From DATDQA01 sp035292505 (GTDB lineage Bacteria; Bacteroidota; Bacteroidia; Chitinophagales; Saprospiraceae): a stretch of DNA of 8,710 bases. Numbering within the stretch: position 1 is the stretch's first letter; every line of letters starts with the position of its first letter. Shown here in pieces: positions 1 to 6,582 of this stretch. A program made the translations under genes and the position numbers. The notes beneath the pieces are model-generated. The model was given only the letters and a program-made list of their open reading frames with translations, was not told the DNA's origin and did not search any database. The stretch spans positions 1 to 8,710 of the forward strand of contig DATDQA010000356.1 in assembly GCA_035292505.1 (NCBI GenBank). The letters are read 5' to 3'.

Positions 1-1017
1 ATTTTCTTCACACAATTGTACAAAGGACACCAGCTCACTTTGTTCAATCTTCTTATTCAGGAACACCTGGAGTTTCCGTTCTTCCTCAGTGGATTGAAAG
101 TCCTTCCCGTATTTCAGCCAAAGGACTTTTTCGAGAAGACCGAGGACATAGTTCAGGAGTTGTTTAGTCTCTTCGCGCGTATATTTCGCCGCAGACTCAG
201 ACCATTCAGCGATGACAGCAGGATCGCGGCTCCATGCTGCCTTGATCCAATCCTGAGCCCATTGAATCGGATTGAGGGATAGTCCCTGGGCAATCTGCAT
301 CGCTGCATTCCAATCTCCCTGCGCAGCTGCAGCAACCCATTCTGCACGTTCTGGTGCGAGACCAAACTGTTTCTTTACGCCATCACGAATCACCTGCTCC
401 GTAAAAACAGGGAAATTGAATTGTTGGCATCTGGATAGAATTGTCGGTAGGATTTCGTCGCGATTCTCAGCAATCAGAAAAATGTAGGTATCTCCGGGAG
501 GCTCCTCGAGCAATTTAAGCAGCCTGTTACCCTCTTTTCCAAGATATTCTGGTAGCCAAATCAGCAGGATTTTACAATCTGCTTCAACCCGGTGCAACAT
601 GAGTTGGCCGATCATGCGATTGCAATCCTCCACATTAATGTTGCCTTGTTTGCTTTCCGCATCTATACGTTCAAGCCATTGATGGCGGTTCATGTAGGGG
701 TTCTCAGAAAGCGCAGCACGCCATTGTGGATAGAGTTGATCTCCTGTGACCTTGGAACCGATGGTAGGAAAAGCAAAGTGAATGTCAGGATGCATGTGCT
801 TGTCTGACTTGACACAACTCTTGCACACACCACAGGGCCCGAGTTGTGTCCGCTCACGACATACCATATACTGTGTTATGGCAATCGCAGCTACAAGAGC
901 ACCGGTGCCTTCAGGACCCCAAAGAAGGAGTGCATGCGGCATTGTACCATGATCTACAGCAGACTGAAGAAACTTCAGGTGAGAAGGATGAGAGATGATT
1001 TCGTCGAACCGATGCAT
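1..1017 (-). CDS. holB: DNA polymerase III subunit delta' (clamp loader), 3' end beyond window
   Basis: This is an AAA+ clamp-loader subunit that helps load the sliding clamp onto primed DNA in the cytoplasm. The frame is open for 339 codons and leaves the window at the left edge; I estimate that a few tens of C-terminal residues are missing. Visible in order: HALLLWGPEGTGAL, the P-loop position (residues 28-41); a zinc module C53-x8-C62-x2-C65-x2-C68; HPDIHFAFP (76-84); NRLLKLLEEPP (164-174); and the SRC sensor motif (195-197), hallmark of the delta'/gamma clamp-loader family. The P-loop lysine is replaced (GTGAL), so this subunit probably does not hydrolyse ATP, as is usual for delta'. I chose the ATG at 1017 because an in-frame TGA lies 11 codons upstream (1051-1053) and the N-terminus aligns well with the family. 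No clear ribosome binding site is visible. The family call is secure; the start is fairly sure. Confidence 0.92.
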   Translation of the reverse strand, partial: MHRFDEIISHPSHLKFLQSAVDHGTMPHALLLWGPEGTGALVAAIAITQYMVCRERTQLGPCGVCKSCVKSDKHMHPDIHFAFPTIGSKVTGDQLYPQWRAALSENPYMNRHQWLERIDAESKQGNINVEDCNRMIGQLMLHRVEADCKILLIWLPEYLGKEGNRLLKLLEEPPGDTYIFLIAENRDEILPTILSRCQQFNFPVFTEQVIRDGVKKQFGLAPERAEWVAAAAQGDWNAAMQIAQGLSLNPIQWAQDWIKAAWSRDPAVIAEWSESAAKYTREETKQLLNYVLGLLEKVLWLKYGKDFQSTEEERKLQVFLNKKIEQSELVSFVQLCEEN

Positions 1018-1125
1018 AAGACGTCTGATGATATCAAACGCCCGCTCACGTCACTGAAGAAAACTGAATGGTTGATAAACTCCCGTTGTCTGTGCTGTCA
1101 GGTGCGATGCAGGAAATTAAGTCAG

Positions 1126-1140
1126 CATTGTTTGACAATG
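1126..1140. repeat. Small perfect inverted repeat upstream of delta' gene
   Basis: CATTGT and ACAATG form perfect 6-bp arms around a 3-nt centre. The element lies about 110 bp upstream of the delta' start codon. It could be a protein-binding site or chance; nothing else in the sequence decides. Confidence 0.35.
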
Positions 1141-1397
1141 ATTCAAATATGCAAATCCATGTTCACACCTTTTCATGATCCCCACTTCAAACTGTATCCA
1201 GGATATATGCACATGTAAATAACGGTGTTTTATTTCCGTAGGAACCCGGCCCAATGTTCTTCTCACTCCTCTTTACAATCCTTTGCGGCCGTCGTCCCTG
1301 GTTCAGATTTCATCAAAACATTGACCTGAACGAGCCAATTTATTTTTAAGTCAGCTCAAAAATACAGAAAAAAGCACGTAAACCAGAAAAAGTAGAG

Positions 1398-1466
1398 GAA
1401 ACCAGGGAAGCCGGTGAGTGGGGGAAATCGGGAAAATCAGGTGAAGCCGGTAAAACCGGTAAATCA
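1398..1466. repeat. Purine-rich low-complexity block with short degenerate repeats
   Basis: GAAGCCGGT occurs at 1407-1415 and again at 1443-1451, followed directly by AAAACCGGT at 1452-1460. Interspersed GGGAAAATC and GGGGAAATC words give a degenerate 9-10-bp periodicity. The block lies just past the stop codon of the pterin synthase gene, which reads the other strand. It looks like a decayed minisatellite and has no visible coding role. Confidence 0.5.
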
Positions 1467-1533
1467 GCGATCACAGCAACAACTCCGCGGAAGGTATAGC
1501 TGGCTAAACCTTACACATCTAAAACATAAACAT

Positions 1534-1950
1534 TTAATCGTTTTCAGCAGGGTACTCGACAAAATTTCTGGGCGTTTCGTAGAGCCGGACTTTGAGCTCG
1601 TATCTATCCGGAAGGTGTGAACGAAGGATCTTCCATATCACAAAGCAAATGTGTTCTACTGTGGGGACCAGATTCCTAAACTCAGGAATCTCTACATTGA
1701 GGTTGCGATGGTCAAGTTTGTCTTCGACTTCCGAGCGCAGAATTTCCTTCAGGTCTTTAAGATTGATTAGGATGCCCGTCTCTGGATCTACCTCACCTGT
1801 TACCTTGACTTCGATTTCGTAATTGTGGCCATGGTAATGAGGATTAGCGCATTTGCCAAAGACCTCAAAGTTTTTCTCGTCGCTCCAGGCAGGTACGTAT
1901 AACCTGTGGGCTGCGTTAAAGTGACCTTTGCGAAAAATGGAAATACGCAT
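1534..1950 (-). CDS. 6-pyruvoyl-tetrahydropterin / 6-carboxytetrahydropterin synthase family (PTPS-II-like)
   Basis: This is a 138-residue, complete, cytoplasmic T-fold enzyme that acts on 7,8-dihydroneopterin triphosphate. Zinc ligands are H15 (FNAAHRL), H40 and H42 (HGHNY). The catalytic cysteine C34 sits in FGKC, with D80-H81 in KLDHRNLN, PTVEH at 96-100, and the pterin-anchoring glutamate E125 in YETPRN. The spacing between the catalytic cysteine and the first zinc histidine is C-x5-HGH. This matches mammalian PTPS, whereas queuosine-pathway QueD proteins normally show C-x3-HGH. The words SDEKNF..FGKC, GEVDPETG, NLKDLK and LDHRNL also resemble human PTPS as I recall it. A routine annotation would probably be QueD; the motif favours a tetrahydropterin (biopterin-type) product, but substrate choice is inference. 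The gene stands alone, with no queuosine genes nearby. The ATG at 1950 gives the expected N-terminus. Confidence 0.9.
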   Translation of the reverse strand: MRISIFRKGHFNAAHRLYVPAWSDEKNFEVFGKCANPHYHGHNYEIEVKVTGEVDPETGILINLKDLKEILRSEVEDKLDHRNLNVEIPEFRNLVPTVEHICFVIWKILRSHLPDRYELKVRLYETPRNFVEYPAEND

Positions 1951-1973
1951 ATCTGACTTGCTTAAATGAGGAG

Positions 1974-1981
1974 TAAATATA
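1974..1981 (-). promoter_or_regulatory. Possible -7 element for the pterin synthase gene
   Basis: On the minus strand TATATTTA lies 23 bp upstream of the ATG. It differs from the Bacteroidota -7 consensus TAnnTTTG only at the last base. No convincing -33 TTTG is seen at the right distance, so this is a weak call. Confidence 0.25.
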
Positions 1982-2051
1982 ACGTGCTCCGAAGCGAAGC
2001 GGTGTGTAAAGAAATTGGAAAAAAATTGCCGAAACCTGAAATGAAACAGGA

Positions 2052-2738
2052 TTAACGCTTGCTAAGCCGTACAGTTTTAAGTACGGTTTGTTTCGCGTCA
2101 AGGAGCCTAACCAGATAAATCCCTTCAGGCAAATCGGCCACATCGAAACGGCTTTGGTTCCTGGCATCAAACTCCCGCATTTTGTTTCCGACGATACTGT
2201 AGATGGCAACCCTGGCCACCTGGGAGGACTCGCTGAGCTGAAAATACGATGTCGTAGGATTCGGGTAGATTCTGATAGAAGGATTACCAAGGTCTCTCAC
2301 CGAGGTGGTGGTAGTTTCAAAATGCGTCTGCATCGACCCCAGGATATTCAATGGGTCATCAGAGGGATAAAAATGTACGAGAATATCAGCTTCCCCATGG
2401 ACTCCCGCAGGATTCACGTGGACCTGCAGCTCAAATGAAGTTCCAGGGGCGAGAATGTTGGGGCGATTTGCAGGACAGACTTCAATATGTGGTAGATAGC
2501 AATTGTTGAGATCACAAATCCAGGTTGTCCAGTCATGCTCCATGGCTTGCACTGTACGCGACCACATCAGTTCAATGGTATCCGGGGAAGTATTTGTGAC
2601 TTGAGCATGGATACTGATATCTGGTGAACTGGCAGGTCCTGTACCAGAAGCGATTCCGGGGTCTACGGTAATTGAGTTCTGTGCACTCGCGGCAAGAGCA
2701 AAGAAAAGGGCCAGAATATTTAGTAAAATCTTCTTCAT
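2052..2738 (-). CDS. Secreted T9SS-sorted protein with a small three-cysteine domain
   Basis: The 228-residue product is predicted to be exported by Sec and then T9SS. Residues 1-19 are a signal peptide (MKKILLN, then a hydrophobic run ending ASAQ). Residues 22-145 look like a beta-rich Ig-like domain with the pattern W-S-R-x-V, W-T-T-W-I-C75-D-L-N-N-C80-Y, C88, LAPGTSFELQVHV and G-E-A-D-I. I recall this pattern from Bacteroidota surface proteins but know no defined function for it. Residues 155-228 are a type A sorting domain (IRIYPNPTTSYF, YSIVGNKM, LPEGIYLVRLL) that directs outer-membrane crossing and usually surface attachment. The frame extends upstream to a TTG at 2774, but starting there would put 12 polar residues before the signal peptide, so I chose the ATG at 2738. 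It is divergent from the thioredoxin-domain gene, suggesting shared regulation or a joint surface role, which is inferred. Confidence 0.85.
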   Translation of the reverse strand: MKKILLNILALFFALAASAQNSITVDPGIASGTGPASSPDISIHAQVTNTSPDTIELMWSRTVQAMEHDWTTWICDLNNCYLPHIEVCPANRPNILAPGTSFELQVHVNPAGVHGEADILVHFYPSDDPLNILGSMQTHFETTTTSVRDLGNPSIRIYPNPTTSYFQLSESSQVARVAIYSIVGNKMREFDARNQSRFDVADLPEGIYLVRLLDAKQTVLKTVRLSKR

Positions 2739-2897
2739 AGATAAAATTTCCTGATTCTTAATTTTCGCCGGCAAAATAAGGAGATTTTGGCATTCTACCA
2801 GTGTTTAAGGTATCATTAACCAAAATCGAGGGATTGGCGCTTTCGGGATTTTACTCCTTTTATACGTCCAATTACGCTGTAAAAACCGATCTTTCGT

Positions 2898-2939
2898 CCA
2901 GGAATCAGCCGGGATATTCCAGGAATCAGCCGGGATATT
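2898..2939. repeat. Perfect 21-bp tandem duplication in a divergent intergenic region
   Basis: Two head-to-tail identical 21-bp copies (2898-2918 and 2919-2939) begin CCAGGAATCAGC and end GGGATATT. They lie between the start codons of the two divergent T9SS genes, about 67 bp upstream of the plus-strand ATG. Each copy with the next two bases contains GGAAT...ATTCC as short inverted ends. They could be a duplicated regulator-binding site or a recent slippage or mobile-repeat product. Confidence 0.85.
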
Positions 2940-3005
2940 ACTAATTTCGCCGACTTTTAGGACAAAAGAAATTTTTATCACTTTAAAAATTCAAAATGGT
3001 TTAGC

Positions 3006-4646
3006 ATGAAACAGTCTCTTACCCTTATTGCGCTGGTTCTTACTCTCTGTGTGCAGGGCCAGTCGTTTTTTCAAGATTTTGAAGATGGAATCGAGCCTAT
3101 GACCCTCTATGACGTAGATGGTCTGACCATCCATCAGAATGTCAACTTTTGCACAGATGCCTGGACGGCATTGAATGTGGGATTTGGAAATGGAACGAAT
3201 GTCGCCGTGAGCACATCATGGTATAATCCCGTGGGAATCGCTGACGACTGGATGGTGACTCCATTGATCCATCTCCCGGATTCTAACCCAATCATAAGAT
3301 GGGATGCAAAAGCTCAGGATGCGAATTTCAGAGATGGATATTATGTGTATATCTCTACCACAGGCAACACACCGGAAGATTTCTCGGAAGTCGTATTCCA
3401 GACCGCTGCCGAAGTAACAAATTGGGTGACTCACGTTGAAAATTTGGATGCTTTTGCTGGTCAGGACGTGTATATCGCGTTCCGGAACAACTCCAACGAT
3501 AAGTTTCTCCTCTTGATAGACAACATCTTTGTAGGTGTACAAAAGCAGCGGGATGTTTCATTGGTACGCGTAAATGCCAATATTAATTCTGGCACGACAC
3601 TTGAGGGTTCACGGACTTTGGAAATTACTATTCAGAATTTTGGAATTGAAGCAATTACTTCGCTGCAAGTAACCTGGAACTTCAATGGAGACACAATAAC
3701 TCAACAACTTCTTGGCATTAATGTGGCCTCCGGCGCTCCGTATACATTTTCTCATAGTACTCCTGTCAATTATATCGTTGGAGAAGGGTATGTACTGAAT
3801 GTATCTATCGATAGTATAAATGGAAATGCAGATGAACAGCCTGATGACAATATGTATTCCTCTGTTCCGTTCAAGGTATTTCCTCCTGTTCCAAATGTTA
3901 TCCAAACCTCATCAGATGGCGAGCCAATTAATCTTCATGAGATTCTGGCTTCCGGCAAAGCTGTGATTTTTGATTTTTTCGCTTCATGGTGTGTACCATG
4001 TGAAATCTCAACTCCTGCCTTGAATAACCTCTATGTAGCGAATGGATCTGGTGAACAAGATCTTGATGTGATCGGAATTACGGTTGAGCCTACAGATACG
4101 GACCCCATCGTAAATGGTTTAACCTGGGGGGCTACATACCCTAATCTGAGTTTTTCCCAGTCGGCTTATGAGTTATATATTCATTTTAACAGCAATCATG
4201 GTCTGGGTGCTAATGCGATTCCTTTCTTTGTAATGGTTTGTCCGAACCTGGATGATCTGGCGCATTCTCAGATTGTCACATCGTATGTCGGTGCGACAGA
4301 TATTGCTAACATCTTCAATAATACCTGGCAACCCGCAATCACTGATTGCATAGAGTCATTGCCGTCGGCGGTGAAAGAGATCCGGGCTCTTGAGTCTTTC
4401 TCCATCCTCCCGAATCCTGCCTATGATTACTTGCACATTGATTTTGCGCTCAGTGAGCCTACAGAAATTGCGATGGAGGTTCTCGATGTGGCCGGAAAAT
4501 CACTCCTGCGTCATCCAGTGAGAACCTTCGCGGCAGGTGAGAATACGGAGCGTATTGATGTGAGCAGTTTTGTAAGTGGAACGTATTTTATACGTCTCAC
4601 TCATCGGAATGCCGTAAATACTTTGAAGTTCACTGTGGTCCACTGA
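3006..4646 (+). CDS. Secreted T9SS protein: cleaved-adhesin-like, CARDB-like and thioredoxin-like domains
   Basis: The 546-residue product has four parts after a signal peptide (about 1-18, ending VQGQS). Residues 20-177 resemble the choice-of-anchor J / cleaved adhesin beta-sandwich (FFQDFEDG, DDWMVTPLIHL, YYVYISTTGNTPEDF, VYIAFRNNS, LLIDNIFVG). Residues 183-291 look like a CARDB/Ig-like module (NFGIEAITSLQVTWNFNG). Residues 298-447 are a thioredoxin/redoxin-like fold with AVIFDFFASWCVPC (active-site C329 and C332) and a cis-proline candidate at P406 (AIPFFV). Residues 463-546 are a type A T9SS sorting domain (FSILPNPAYDYL, LDVAGKSL, GTYFIRLTH, FTVVH). The adhesin-like and CARDB modules probably position a redox domain at the cell surface. 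The substrate is unknown, and no membrane electron donor such as DsbD is seen nearby. The start is fixed by the signal peptide. An intrinsic terminator follows directly. Confidence 0.88.
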   Translation: MKQSLTLIALVLTLCVQGQSFFQDFEDGIEPMTLYDVDGLTIHQNVNFCTDAWTALNVGFGNGTNVAVSTSWYNPVGIADDWMVTPLIHLPDSNPIIRWDAKAQDANFRDGYYVYISTTGNTPEDFSEVVFQTAAEVTNWVTHVENLDAFAGQDVYIAFRNNSNDKFLLLIDNIFVGVQKQRDVSLVRVNANINSGTTLEGSRTLEITIQNFGIEAITSLQVTWNFNGDTITQQLLGINVASGAPYTFSHSTPVNYIVGEGYVLNVSIDSINGNADEQPDDNMYSSVPFKVFPPVPNVIQTSSDGEPINLHEILASGKAVIFDFFASWCVPCEISTPALNNLYVANGSGEQDLDVIGITVEPTDTDPIVNGLTWGATYPNLSFSQSAYELYIHFNSNHGLGANAIPFFVMVCPNLDDLAHSQIVTSYVGATDIANIFNNTWQPAITDCIESLPSAVKEIRALESFSILPNPAYDYLHIDFALSEPTEIAMEVLDVAGKSLLRHPVRTFAAGENTERIDVSSFVSGTYFIRLTHRNAVNTLKFTVVH

Positions 4647-4670
4647 AAGTGAACAAACTTCGAAAAACGA

Positions 4671-4704
4671 AAAGGTGAAGCGAGCAATCGTTTCACCTTT
4701 TTTT
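4671..4704 (+). terminator. Rho-independent terminator, possibly bidirectional
   Basis: Arms AAAGGTGAA (4671-4679) and TTCACCTTT (4692-4700) pair perfectly. A G-U pair and two further G-C pairs extend the stem to 12 bp around a 6-nt loop, and a run of T follows. It begins 25 nt after the stop codon of the thioredoxin-domain gene. On the other strand the stem is followed by a shorter T-rich stretch, so it may also stop transcripts coming from the ABC permease gene. Confidence 0.88.
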
Positions 4705-4760
4705 ATTGCTTATCGGAAATTTATTTGTCGCATTTGGGAATGACCCTCCCGTTTGATACG

Positions 4761-4848
4761 TTAGGGCAAGAATCCCAATGCTCCGTTCCTATATCCCGCA
4801 TCCGAATTCTATATTCTTATTTCGCCTCGGGAATAAATCCCGATGCTC
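4761..4848. repeat. Two diverged copies of the palindromic repeat family
   Basis: AATCCC-A/G-ATGCTC occurs at 4771-4783 and again at 4836-4848 with one mismatch. The second copy is the right side of a hairpin with 6-bp arms TCGGGA/TCCCGA around ATAAA (4827-4843), placed just after the permease stop codon. The first copy continues as CTCCGTTCCTATAT and matches the unit at 7232-7255 at 19 of 24 positions by my count, so both clusters belong to one family. Confidence 0.6.
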
Positions 4849-4851
4849 TGA

Positions 4852-5661
4852 TCAGAGATCGCGCTTTGTCATCAGGAGCCATGTAAGCCAGATAAAAATA
4901 AGCGCCCATCCACCCGCGACGAGCAACTCGGTCCATTTGACATAATCCTGTACCTCCTGAAAAATATACTTGCCAAATGGCAGATGAATGATGTTGTTGA
5001 TCGCACGTATCGGAAAGTACCAGGTAGCAAGCTCATACTCATGTTTCATGATCGTCGTGGCAATCGGCTCCATGATAAGTGAATAAAGAATAAAAAGAAT
5101 GATCGCAAAGCCTGTCCTGCGGATGAGTGTAGAAAGGAACATCGCAAAAGCCAGAAAACAAAATGTCTCAAACGCAAAGGCCGGCACAAACTCAATACTC
5201 TGCACAACAAAATCCAGTGACTTGACCGGCGAATACAACATTCCCAGGAATAATCCCAGGATCAACAGTAAGAGGCCTGCTAACAGCGACAAAACAGTCA
5301 CCATTCCGAGTTTAGATATTACATACTCTGCACGGGATAACCCATCGATCATATTCTGCCGTATCGTGCGCATTGTATATTCCTGACAAATAGAGATCAT
5401 CACAACAAAGGCAAGGATGTATTTGAACAGGAATGTGATATAAGCCATATTCTGCCAGACATCTACAAAATCAAACAGCGGCAACCCTGTTTCGAAAAAT
5501 GCTTCGAATGGCCCTTCGCGATTGGCAATCATGTAGTCGATAAAGGATTTGATCGAAAATCCCAATGCGAAATAACAAATGACAAACAGTCCGAGGATGA
5601 TCCAGAATGGCTTATACCTCCTGAATTTCAGAAATTCAAGCGTCAGCGCTTTAGCGATCAT
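4852..5661 (-). CDS. ABC-2 type transporter permease
   Basis: This 269-residue inner-membrane protein has six predicted helices at about residues 19-36, 72-92, 120-142, 160-180, 184-204 and 246-264, the usual size and topology for an ABC-2 half-transporter permease. The segment QEYTMRTIRQNMIDGLSRAE (93-112), between helices 2 and 3, matches the E-x-x-x-x-T-x-R...G-x-S-R coupling region typical of the family. Its ATG overlaps the end of the ATPase gene by 11 bp, which argues for translational coupling and a shared complex. The substrate cannot be read from the sequence; bacitracin/lantibiotic-type exporters and uncharacterised lipid or peptide exporters share this architecture. It lacks the context of the gliding-motility GldFG permeases. 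Confidence 0.9.
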   Translation of the reverse strand: MIAKALTLEFLKFRRYKPFWIILGLFVICYFALGFSIKSFIDYMIANREGPFEAFFETGLPLFDFVDVWQNMAYITFLFKYILAFVVMISICQEYTMRTIRQNMIDGLSRAEYVISKLGMVTVLSLLAGLLLLILGLFLGMLYSPVKSLDFVVQSIEFVPAFAFETFCFLAFAMFLSTLIRRTGFAIILFILYSLIMEPIATTIMKHEYELATWYFPIRAINNIIHLPFGKYIFQEVQDYVKWTELLVAGGWALIFIWLTWLLMTKRDL

Positions 5662-6547
5662 TTTCTTTCAGGATTTCGAGAAATTGTTCTTCGAGATTGG
5701 TGTGTACCCGGGCAAGATGAGAAGCAATGATGCCTTTTTCAATTAAATACTGATTCAACGCCTTCGTGGAAAGCTCTTCTCCCTGGATGATGATGACGCC
5801 ATTCTTACGCTCCATCGTCTTCACAGCTCGATATTCTTTCAAAACGGTATGCAAGGTCTCAGGATCATCGGCATACACTTCGATGCGATGCTTTTGATTC
5901 AGCGTGTCTGCAACACCTCCCTGGTACACTTTACTTCCACGCTGCAACACACAGAAATGGGTACACACTTTTTGGACTTCATCCAGCAGGTGACTTGCCA
6001 GGATGATCGTTTTCCCCATGGCAGAAATTTCGAGAATCAGACGCCTGACTTCGGCAATGCCCTGCGGGTCCAGACCATTAGTGGGCTCGTCCAGAATCAG
6101 GACTTCCGGATCACCAACCATTGCAGTAGCGATTGCGAGACGTTGCTTCATCCCAAGAGAGTAAGTCTTATAGGCATCCTTGCGCCGCTCATAAAGACCT
6201 ACAAGCCGCATGAGAGCCTCTTCGTCATAGCGACTGACGTCTTTGATATGCGCAGTAATCCTCAGGTTGTCAACTGCGCTGAGAAAGGGATAAAAAATCG
6301 GATATTCCAGGATCGCGCCAATGCGTTTTCTCAGTTCATAGTGATCGCCCTCACCAAACCATATATAGGTCCCATCTGTCCGTTTCACCACACCAAGCAA
6401 CATTGCCAGTGTTGTGGTCTTTCCACTGCCATTAGGGCCCAGGATTCCAAAGACCTGACCGCGATACACTTCAAGGTTGAGCCCGTCAACCGCTACCAGG
6501 CGGCCAAAGCGTTTGGTGAGATTTTCTGTCTGGAGTACCGGGGTCAT
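5651..6547 (-). CDS. ABC transporter ATP-binding protein (BcrA-like exporter ATPase)
   Basis: This 298-residue cytoplasmic ATPase powers the permease encoded next to it. It shows Walker A GPNGSGKTT (37-45), the signature YSLGMKQ (129-135), Walker B VLILDEP (149-155), the D-loop GLD (158-160) and the switch histidine H186 in ASHLLDE. At the usual Q-loop position the sequence reads AILEYPIFYP, with E81 in place of glutamine. This substitution is common in the bacitracin/lantibiotic-exporter branch and supports a BcrA-like assignment. The C-terminal part (about 220-298) is a regulatory or dimerisation extension without obvious motifs. It lies 35 bp downstream of the DUF4252 gene and overlaps the permease gene by 11 bp, so the three are probably one transcript. 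The ATG at 6547 gives a normal family N-terminus. Confidence 0.93.
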   Translation of the reverse strand: MTPVLQTENLTKRFGRLVAVDGLNLEVYRGQVFGILGPNGSGKTTTLAMLLGVVKRTDGTYIWFGEGDHYELRKRIGAILEYPIFYPFLSAVDNLRITAHIKDVSRYDEEALMRLVGLYERRKDAYKTYSLGMKQRLAIATAMVGDPEVLILDEPTNGLDPQGIAEVRRLILEISAMGKTIILASHLLDEVQKVCTHFCVLQRGSKVYQGGVADTLNQKHRIEVYADDPETLHTVLKEYRAVKTMERKNGVIIIQGEELSTKALNQYLIEKGIIASHLARVHTNLEEQFLEILKENDR

Positions 6548-6582
6548 GCGCGAGTTCGTGATCAGTGACCAAATTTCGCCTA

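Larger units (their letters stand above)
1018..1533. other. 516-bp intergenic stretch without a gene
   Basis: I found no credible coding region or RNA gene on either strand. The open frame on the plus strand at 844-1218 overlaps the delta' gene and has no recognisable features. The stretch holds a small perfect inverted repeat near the delta' start and a purine-rich low-complexity block next to the end of the pterin synthase gene, both listed separately. The rest looks like ordinary AT-rich spacer that should contain the delta' promoter. Confidence 0.6.

Noticed and set aside
844..1218. 124-residue open frame on the plus strand
   Set aside because: It overlaps the start of the well-supported delta' gene on the other strand, has no recognisable domain, and its composition is cysteine-, arginine- and histidine-rich as expected for an antisense frame.
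1240..1320. Possible tRNA-like segment containing GGTTCAGATTT
   Set aside because: The T-arm consensus is broken, and I could not find a matching acceptor stem or anticodon arm.
2018..2050. Possible terminator after the small T9SS gene
   Set aside because: A T-run exists on the minus strand, but the preceding inverted repeat CCTG/CAGG has only 4 bp and is too weak to call.
1916..2290. 124-residue open frame on the minus strand
   Set aside because: It is an alternate frame of the small T9SS protein gene, running through its downstream spacer into the pterin synthase start. No domain is visible.
4852..6547. Gliding-motility GldA/GldFG transporter
   Set aside because: There is a single permease of the bacitracin-exporter type, the Q-loop region has the E-Y-P-x-F-Y-P form, and no other gld gene is present.
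5849..6568. 239-residue open frame on the plus strand
   Set aside because: It lies entirely antisense to the ABC ATPase gene, whose motifs are all intact. The frame is a shadow of that gene.
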